64,000 nucleotides of DNA from Macrostomum hystrix. Taxonomy: Eukaryota; Platyhelminthes; Macrostomidae. A program made the translations under genes and the position numbers. The notes beneath the pieces were generated by a model. It was given only the letters and a program-made list of their open reading frames with translations, did not search any database and was not told where the DNA came from. Shown piece by piece: positions 48,601 through 64,000 of this stretch; the first letter of the stretch is position 1, and each line of letters starts with the position of its first letter. Location: NCBI GenBank assembly GCA_950097015.1, contig CATNEN010000038.1, positions 17,680,001-17,744,000 on the forward strand, in the 5' to 3' direction.

Positions 48601-50871
48601 AGGAAGCCAAATACACCAAGGCGATAATTAAATGTCACAACCACTACGCCCTGGCTAGCCAAGGCGTGACCAGGGTACAGATGAGAGCTGCCCTGAACAA
48701 AGTCACCGCCGTGTATGAAGACAAGCACAGGATAGAGTATAGTCTGAGGCTCGTATGTATTATTGGGATAAAACAGATTCAGGTAGAGGCAGTCCTCGTT
48801 AAAATCGTTGAAATTTGGAATTCTTTCTTGCATATAGGCCGGATTTTGCATGCAGGCCGATCTGAAGCGCTTGGCCTGCCACGCGTGCCTGAAAAACGAT
48901 AACGGGATCAAGTCTTTAGGTCTGGGAGAATTTGAGGATCTGGGAGAGTTGGTAGCCAAATCTGAGGATCTGGGAGAGTTGGTAGCTAAATCTGAGGATC
49001 TGGGAGGGTTGGTAGCTAAATCTGAGGATCTGGGAGAGTTGGTAGCTAAATCTGAGGATCTGGGAGAGTTGGTAGCTAAATCTGAGGATCTGGGAGAGTT
49101 GGTAGCTAAATCTGAGGATCTGGGAGGGTTGGTAGCTAAATCTGAGGATCTGGGAGGGTTGGTAGCTAAATCTGAGGATCTGGGAGAGTCGGTAGCTAAA
49201 TCTGAGGATCTGGGAGGGTTGGTAGCTAAATCTGAGGATCTGGGAGAGTCGGTAGCTAAATCTGAGGATCTGGGAGAGTCGGTACCTAAATCTGAGAATC
49301 TGGGAGAGTCGGTAGCTAAATCTGAGGATCTGGGAGAGTTGGTAGCCAAATCTGAGGATCTGGGAGAGTTGGTAGCCAAATCTGAGGATCTGGGAGAGTT
49401 GGTAGCCAAATCTGAGGATCTGGGAGGGTTGGTAGCTAAATCTGAGGATCTGGGAGAGTTGGTAGCTAAATCTGAGGATCTGGGAGAGTTGGTAGCTAAA
49501 TCTGAGGATCTGGGAGAGTTGGTAGCTAAATCTGAGGATCTGGGAGGGTTGGTAGCCAAATCTGAGGATCTGGAAGAGTTGGTAGCCAAATCTGAGGATC
49601 TGGAAGAGTTGGTAGCTAAATCTGAGGATCTGGGAGGGTTGGTAGCTAAATCTGACGATCTGGGAGAGTTGGTAGCTAAATCTGAGGATCTGGAAGAGTT
49701 GGTAGCTAAATCTGAGGATCTGGAAGAGTTGGTAGCTAAATCTGAGGATCTGGGAGGGTATGTAGCTATATCTGAGGATCTGGGAGAGTTGGTAGCTAAA
49801 TCTGAGGATCTGGGAGAGTTGGTAGCTAAATCTGAGGATCTGGGAGGGTTGGTAGCTAAATCTGAGGATCTGGGAGGGTTGGTAGCTAAATCTGAGGATC
49901 TGGGAGAGTTGGTAGCTAAATCTGAGGATCTGGAAGAGTTGGTAGCTAAATCTGACGATCTGGGAGAGTTGGTAGCCAAATCTGAGGATCTGGGAGGGTT
50001 GGTAGCCAAATCTGAGGATCTGGGAGGGTTGGTAGCTAAATCTGAGGATCTGGGAGAGTTGGTAGCTAAATCTGAGGATCTGGGAGAGTTGGTAGCTAAA
50101 TCTGAGGATCTGGGAGGGTTGGTAGCTAAATCTGAGGATCTGGGAGAGTTGGTAGCTAAATCTGAGGATCTGGGAGGGTTGGTAGCTAAATCTGAGGATC
50201 TGGGAGGGTTGGTAGCTAAATCTGAGGATCTGGAAGAGTTGGTAGCTAAATCTGAGGATCTGGGAGGGTTGGTAGCTAAATCTGAGGATCTGGGAGAGTC
50301 GGTAGCTAAATCTGAGGATCTGGGAGAGTTGGTAGCTAAATCTGAGGATCTGGGAGGGTATTTAGCTAAATCTGAGGATCTGGGAGGGTATGTAGCTATA
50401 TCTGAGGATCTGGGAGGGTTGGTAGCCAAATCTGAGGATCTGGCTTGTTTTTTGAGCAAGTTCTCACCTGACATCTAGAAAAGACGGCCTCGTGATGCGA
50501 AATCTCTGATCATTAACAGGCGGAGCGGCATATGGAATGCCTAGAAAATAGTTAACAAATCGACCCTTGGGCGCTGGCCACTGGGTCCAGGTATAGTCGT
50601 AGTCGACCCAACCTGAATGTCCAATATAAGCACCCATCCCAGCTTTGGGCACATTGACTATGACGTCATACTCATTTGGAGACAGAGCTGTTAAGTAGGG
50701 CTCATGTGTAAACAGTGAGTTTGGCACTGGAGTAAAATATGGCGTGATAAATGGCCGAAGTGCAGCTTCCCAGTTCCACCAGTGCTGGGCCAGGGCGCAT
50801 TGTGGCTGGCAGCTAAGAAACAATAGCAGCAGAGGTAGGGTCAGATAGATTGGTGCTCTGCTTAATAGCAT
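45620..50871 (-). CDS. Cholinesterase/neuroligin-like membrane protein, catalytically inactive
   Basis: Exons 50871-50468, 48888-48517, 48024-47767, 47485-47173 and 46414-45620, phases 2,2,2,0, give 713 residues. Signal peptide (LTLPLLLLFLSCQPQCALA), then an alpha/beta-hydrolase of the carboxylesterase B family: FLGIPYAAPPV, EDCLYLNLF, HGGDFVQGSS, FNYRLGVFGFLS. The nucleophile elbow, GESAG in active enzymes, is GEGTG, and the segment holding the catalytic His reads GIYQGTTGQFLFGLPF with Gln in that place. It is therefore a non-catalytic relative, like neuroligins, gliotactin and neurotactin, which act in cell adhesion. One membrane span near the end (VTYVLGVVLFVCLLGLIGII) precedes a 35-residue tail ending ESQI, a class I PDZ-ligand pattern. 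The ATG at 50871 fits the signal peptide; no upstream ATG is in frame. Confidence 0.9.
46437..46738 (-). mobile_element. SINE-B copy 2
   Basis: Reverse orientation, from GGAGGGCTGCGGGCAATTGG to the decayed head. It lies in intron 4 of the cholinesterase-like gene; its 3' tail (AATTAATTAA) ends about 20 bp upstream of the exon 5 acceptor at 46415. Confidence 0.88.
46775..47096 (-). mobile_element. SINE-A copy 5, full length
   Basis: Reverse orientation, with (ATT)n-type tail, CCTGCCCCAATAGGGCC, CAGTCCATGGACTG, CAGCTGTGTAAACGG, B box and A box. Placed next to SINE-B copy 2 in the same intron. Confidence 0.9.
48140..48380. repeat. 29/30-bp degenerate minisatellite in intron 2
   Basis: About eight copies of GATATTGTAAGCTCATAATC then CTTAATCTGG, decaying at both ends, in intron 2 of the cholinesterase-like gene. 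Confidence 0.9.
48925..50448. repeat. 30-bp minisatellite in intron 1, open in frame with exon 2
   Basis: About 50 units of exactly 30 bp, GGATCTGGGAGAGTTGGTAG then CTAAATCTGA. On the sense strand most read TTGGCTACCAACTCTCCCAG then ATCCTCAGAT. It begins 20 bp after the exon 1 donor. Translated in the exon 2 frame it is (PRSSDLATNS)n without a stop for some 500 residues, and it is also open on the plus strand. Normal splicing would remove it, since the cholinesterase fold continues directly from exon 1 to exon 2. Confidence 0.97.
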
Positions 50872-53800
50872 TTCTAGGTTGTTTTCTTTTATTGTAATCC
50901 ACAATTATTTGCAGAAGCAATTGCTAAAATACAAGTATATTGATGAAAATATCCATGTTAATAGTGAAATATTAAGGGTTAAAAAGTGAAAAAGGACTTT
51001 CAATACAATAAATTTAATAATATTGCGTACTGCCTCATGCTCACTTTTAAGAATTTTGAAAGTGTGACAATATTCACGAATTGTCTATGATGGCTAGGCA
51101 TATTTTATATTGCACTCCTGTCTATTGAGCTACAGAAATCTTGAGTGCATAGCTAGAAAAAAACAGCTGGAATTAACGAAATTGTTCTATGTATCTGCTA
51201 GTAGATTTTTAGATGCAATTCTTAGGCTTGTGTCATAAAATGATTTAAGAAATTGATTGTAAAGCATGTGCCCATAGGATTTCAACATTAAAAAAATAGG
51301 AAGGCAAGTTTTCTTATTCAGATTGCATGCCAGTATGGTGTACAGAAACATGTATCTTTATTTAAGTGATTGAAAAGACACAAAAATTTATAAATTAACA
51401 AATTTTTACTTAAAAAAACATTTTCTGCACACCATACACTCTCTTGCCCAGTATAATACAAATCCACACAAAAATTTTCTGGCCTGCATGTCTTAATCCT
51501 AACTATCAATTGAGAGCTGCTAAAATTATTTCCTTGGTTTAAATACAACTGGGATTTGATCAAGGACTACTAAACAACACAGGATGTTACACTAGCCTTG
51601 GTATACTTATTATAGAAGGCTGGCTAAATTGTGTATTTATGGCTGATTCAACACAGCCTCAATACATTGATTCTCATTTTAGTTGTTATAGTTTGCTTTG
51701 TTATTTGTATATTTTACTTATTTTAGTCAGTTCAGGAAAATGTATTCTTAATTCCTCAATTTCTTCATTTTGTAATAGTTCTCAATAGTGATTGTGGAAA
51801 TTAGGCTAACTACTATACCTCAGAATTTTTCTGTGTTTACAATGAGGTAAACCACTTGATTTTGTAAAACCTATACCTGCAGACTAAGAATTAGCACTAG
51901 TTGAGAAAAAATTCGGATGCAGACACTGCAGAGGCACCCATAAATGACTTCACTAATTGTAAGAATTCAAGTATAGTTTTGCTTGCTGCTTAGCTTTGGC
52001 TAATGTGAGTCATGGCTTCAATCAATGGAGTTGGCTTGGCTATTTTAGCTTTATTGAAAATCAAGTTAGATAAAACTCCAGCTGGCTGAATCTGTCCAGT
52101 TTGTGCTGAAAAAACTTGCAGATTGAGAACATTGATAGTCATATTTTGTCAGTGTGAATACCTTTGTGGAAGCTGACATCTGTATGGTTGCTTGTTGCTT
52201 GATGCAAGGAAAATTATACATAGTATAGACCTAACTGTACACCTTTCTCTGCTGACATAATTGCTTTTGCAACCTTTTTATGCAACATTTACTAGCTATG
52301 TAAAAATTCAAAGTTGCGCTTACTAAGTTTCTTCATCAGTCAAACTAAAAACTAAAAAGATCAAATGAAAAGTCAAGCACCATAAAAGACAAATAATTAT
52401 AAGTTATGTGGAATCAACCATAGACACATTATTAACCCAGTCTTCTGAAAAAATCACAAAATGCTAGTGTAATGTGACAATGTCCAGTGTTTGGTGTTGT
52501 TTAGTAGACCATGGATTGGATTGGAAATGGATACAGTATTGCTTGTAATTATGTTTGTGGTTGCAATACAAGAATGTAGATTAAACATTGTTTATAACAT
52601 TAACAGATATACAGATAACATTAAATATATTTTTCCTTTGCACTTGTTAAGACGTTAGACCAAATATAGATTACAAATATTCGAGTTTGGGTATTTCTTC
52701 TTGTTGTTGTTCCGGCTTACTTTTCTTGGAAAGTATACATTTTTTAAACTAGTGCTATTTTTATCGCTTTAACAAATGAAACAAAATATATATATACTTT
52801 TTTATGTTAAGGTTCCTTAATACTAATAAAACCAATTTAAAAAGTTTCAGTTTAAGTAATACTCTTTTACTCTTGACATGCGCATGGTACAACAGCAGCT
52901 TCTGTGTCATATTTAAGTCGTGCATTTTGTTTTTTTTTGCGAAACTATTATTTTCTATAATCGCGTAGACTTCGCAATAATTTTTCTAACAGGTAAACTA
53001 TCTAATCAAGCCATATTTAATTCAGTACAAAGGAGGCTAGGCTTATTTTTATTCTTAGTACTCTTATTACTCTAATTACTATTCTAAATGGCAGTGTTAG
53101 AGGTTTGGTAAATTTGGTCAAAATTAAATTCAAGGACGTAGAATAATATTGTAAATATATTTTTCCGCTGGTTTAAAAAATGTTTGTATTTTTAATTTCT
53201 ATTTTTAGTATTTCTGATGCTATTTATCGTCTTTTTAACGAGCACTCTGCTATATATATTGCTAGTAATTGTCCAATCGATGAATAAATCTCGATATAGT
53301 AGGTGCCTGTTCAGGGATGCCTAAACTTTGTGCCCGAAGGGGCTGCCAGGTCAGGTAGTCCCCCAGTCTCCTAGGGTTAGTCCCTAGGGTTCCACTATCA
53401 CTGTGGATAAACGAACTAGATTTGACGCGCTGCTGACCTGCTAGCCAGGTAAGGTCAGTACCATCAAGTAGTTGGTTAGCCTGTGCAAGTCTCTGGTCTT
53501 CCTCACCGACTGGGATATAACCGCAAAATAGCTTTTTATGGTTTTATCCGAGAAAAAAAGCTATTCTGCTGTTTTATCATTTTTTTAATGTTTTAGACAC
53601 TGTATCAACGCCATAGACAACGAGGATAAAAACTAATGATTTGAGGGCTAGTCCGTGGTACAGCGACCAAGCCTTTAAACTGGCTGATTGTTAGTTTTTA
53701 ACAAAAATAGTCAGATCTACGGTACCCTTATAAATTTCGATTTGTTACAGAGCTGTTTATAAGTATACGCAGTATTTACGTAATTTTGTCTATACGAAAA

Positions 53801-53879
53801 GAATATTTATATGGTGCTGGACCAGTGAGTGCATGGTTCGATCCCAAGTAATTGACCAACTATAAATCCATGTATAATT
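50872..53879. other. Repeat-poor AT-rich intergenic region
   Basis: The longest stretch of the window without tandem repeats. The left end is the promoter side of the cholinesterase-like gene. I see no gene. A GC-rich island at 53,300-53,520 contains a perfect 7-bp hairpin (CCTAGGG, 5-nt loop, CCCTAGG at 53370-53388). Confidence 0.5.
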
Positions 53880-54024
53880 ATTAATATTTATTGCACCTCC
53901 CCCCAATTGGGCCGCTGTTCAGTCCGTGGACTGGGGGGACGCTAAACCCACCCTAAATTACGCCAGTTGATGCTGGTACCCATTTAACAGCTGGGTGAGC
54001 TAAAGCAATCCAGAGTTAAGAGTC
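53880..54024 (-). mobile_element. SINE-A copy 6, 3' half
   Basis: ATT-rich tail, CCCCCCAATTGGGCC, CAGTCCGTGGACTG and CCATTTAACAGCTGGGTGAG are present; the tRNA head is replaced by SINE-B copy 3, which abuts it. Confidence 0.85.
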
Positions 54025-54323
54025 TCATTTATTTGGGGCCCAGCCGCGGAGAGAAGGCTTGGGGGCTTGCTGTGCAATTGACGCGCTTGAGGACCAACCT
54101 CTAAGGCACAGTGAAAGTGTACACTGCCTGAAGATGAGAAGGCAAGGCCAGATGTACCCTGTGTAAGCATACGCCTGCGTACGGTATCTGTGTTTGCGTG
54201 TTGGCTCAGGAGTCAGCGAAATCGGCAGAATTGCCTCCTGACTTGTCACCAGAATCATTTGGGTCACCAGATGATGTGCCATTGCCCGCAGCCCTCCTCC
54301 TGCACTTATTATTATTAACCCTT
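54025..54323 (+). mobile_element. SINE-B copy 3, immediately upstream of MEIG1
   Basis: Body matches from CATTTATTTGGGGCCCAGCC to GCCCGCAGCCCTCCTCCTGC, followed by TTATTATTATTAA. The tRNA-like head is missing. It ends 25 bp before the MEIG1 start codon. Confidence 0.88.
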
Positions 54324-54347
54324 AACTTCCGCAGCCGCTTAATTATC

Positions 54348-54626
54348 ATGGCCGCAGCAGCCGAAGCCACTGTCGCCCCGGAGCCGTCCTCCAGTTTAGT
54401 TCGACCAAAGGCGTGGAGCGAACAGGTGGAGGACGCCTACAGATTCCAGTTGGCTGGTTATCGGGACGCTACCGAGTACAGGTCGGTGCGCGGCGAAGAT
54501 CCCGAACGCTGGGAGAGTACCGGCTTCGTTAAAAAGCTTGTTCGTCGCGATGGAAGCTTCTATTATTTCAATAAAGTTCGCGAATGCAACGACAAAGACG
54601 TGCAACAGTGCAAACTTTACAGCTAG
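54348..54626 (+). CDS. MEIG1: MEIG1 homologue (meiosis-expressed gene 1)
   Basis: A complete one-exon gene of 92 residues, close to the 88 of mammalian MEIG1. The conserved core is clear: [42 protein letters not shown] and [11 protein letters not shown]. In mammals MEIG1 binds PACRG and is needed for the manchette and the sperm flagellum; homologues occur in animals with motile cilia or flagella. Here the N-terminal 20 residues (Ala/Pro/Ser-rich) are unlike vertebrates. The ATG at 54348 is chosen because everything upstream in this frame is SINE-B sequence. Confidence 0.95.
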   Translation: MAAAAEATVAPEPSSSLVRPKAWSEQVEDAYRFQLAGYRDATEYRSVRGEDPERWESTGFVKKLVRRDGSFYYFNKVRECNDKDVQQCKLYS

Positions 54627-55160
54627 ACTTGTTTAGTGGACGTGTTGAATCATTGTCACTAGACTTTCTATTCTTATTTTCCTTTTATTTCCTTATTGTT
54701 TCCTCTTGTGTTACTAAAATACTATATAATAGCAGAATGGACGAGTGTCATGCAATTGTAAACAGGTAACAATCTGGACAACTGTAGTGTAACATTAATT
54801 TAAATAGTTTACATAATATCTACAATTTCGGACCACCCTTATATACACGATCGCATTAGCTTACTAACATTAAGTAGTGAAGGGTGAGACAAAATGTTAC
54901 ATTTAACTACAAAATAAATATTGATTGTGTTTATCCGTCGTAAAACTAGCCATGTTTTCTTTTTCTTTCAACTATGCGGCTGCAATCTGGATTGTTTCAG
55001 CAGTAGAATCATTTCTTGGCTTCATTTTTGTCTATGGTTCAAACGAAGAGCAATTCGTTTGAAAAAAAAGATGATGACAACTACATGTAAACTGTCCGAT
55101 ACTAAAATTGAAATCGTTCTGGTAAAGAAAATTAAAGCTGTATCAATAAAGGCTATAGGT
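54627..55160. other. AT-rich spacer 3' of MEIG1
   Basis: MEIG1 3' UTR and intergenic sequence; no further motif seen. Confidence 0.4.
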
Positions 55161-63580
<8,420 letters not shown>

Positions 63581-63604
63581 GTGAGTGCCTGTTCATGCAA
63601 CAGC

Positions 63605-64000
63605 ATGGTTGCATAGCAACAAGGTGGCATAGCAACAAGGTGGCATAGCAACAAGGTGGCAAGGCAACAAGGTGGCATAGCAACAAGGTGGCATAGCAAC
63701 AAGGTGGCATAGCAACAAGGTGGCATAGCAACAAGGTGGCATAGCAACAAGGTGGCAAAGCAACAAGGTGGCATAGCAACAAGGTGGTATAGCAACAAGA
63801 TGGCAAAGCAACAAGGTGGCATAGCAACAAGGTGGCATAGCAACAAGGTGGCATAGCAACAAGGTGGCATAGCAACAAGGTGGCATAGCAACAAGGTGGC
63901 ATAGCAACAAGGTGGCATAGCAACAAGATGGCATAGCAACAAGATGGCATAGCAACAAGATGGCATAGCAACAAGATGGCATAGCAACAAGTTGGCAAAG
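63605..64000. repeat. 16-bp minisatellite in intron 7
   Basis: About 24 copies of GCATAGCAACAAGGTG with GCAAAG and AAGATG variants, starting about 25 bp after the exon 7 donor and running off the window. Confidence 0.97.

Noticed and set aside
48513-50478. Open frames of about 650 (minus) and 540 (plus) residues
   Set aside because: Both are translations of the 30-bp array, open because the unit is a multiple of three. Only the exon 2 part of the minus frame is gene sequence. Possible in-frame splicing is treated as a finding, not as a gene.
45620-50871. Active acetylcholinesterase
   Set aside because: The nucleophile Ser and the catalytic His are both replaced, and the protein has a membrane span and cytoplasmic tail.

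Overview
The window is nuclear DNA from a metazoan, probably a soft-bodied invertebrate; I cannot place the phylum. Genes have GT-AG introns. The recognisable proteins are animal ones: an IP3 receptor, a cholinesterase-like adhesion protein, mitochondrial ribosomal protein L32 and MEIG1. Two tRNA-derived SINE families, one non-LTR retrotransposon and two Tc1/mariner-type elements are present. Tandem repeats fill roughly 40-45% of the window, and almost every long intron or intergenic gap has its own repeat unit. Most long open frames here are translated repeats, not genes.

Layout. 1-13,966 (minus): the 5' part of an IP3 receptor gene. I assembled ten exons whose splice phases all agree; the gene runs off the left edge. 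13,967-25,000: its upstream flank, a SINE, an 8.4-kb 14-bp satellite and a 21-bp array. 25,045-31,211 (minus): a complete five-exon gene for an unrecognised, heavily N-glycosylated secreted protein, probably GPI-anchored; each of its four introns holds a different minisatellite. 31.2-38.0 kb: SINEs and three large arrays. 38,011-38,463 (plus): a small protein with two membrane segments. 38,889-40,461: a decayed Tc1/mariner-like element with long inverted repeats. 40.6-42.0 kb: an array of CCAATCAG-containing units. 42,048-42,488 (minus): MRPL32. 42.6-45.5 kb: arrays and a decayed SINE. 45,620-50,871 (minus): a five-exon, catalytically dead cholinesterase/neuroligin-like membrane protein. 50.9-53.9 kb: repeat-poor AT-rich DNA. 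54,348-54,626 (plus): MEIG1, directly behind a SINE. 55.2-63.6 kb (plus): at least seven exons of an unrecognised multi-pass membrane protein, continuing off the right edge, with a LINE fragment and arrays in its introns.

The most striking result concerns introns and tandem repeats. About eleven arrays begin within roughly 10-90 bp of a 5' splice site. One array, in IP3-receptor intron 2, is about 62 copies of a 67-bp unit made of 27 bp of intron end plus the first 40 bp of exon 3, so it repeats a real 3' splice site about 62 times upstream of the true one. A second, 30-bp array in intron 1 of the cholinesterase-like gene has an acceptor-like CTCTCCCAG in most units, in the phase that would splice in frame to exon 1, and the frame stays open through the array into exon 2. 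No operon-like cooperation between the genes is evident. All gene models come from reading splice sites and homology by eye, without transcripts.
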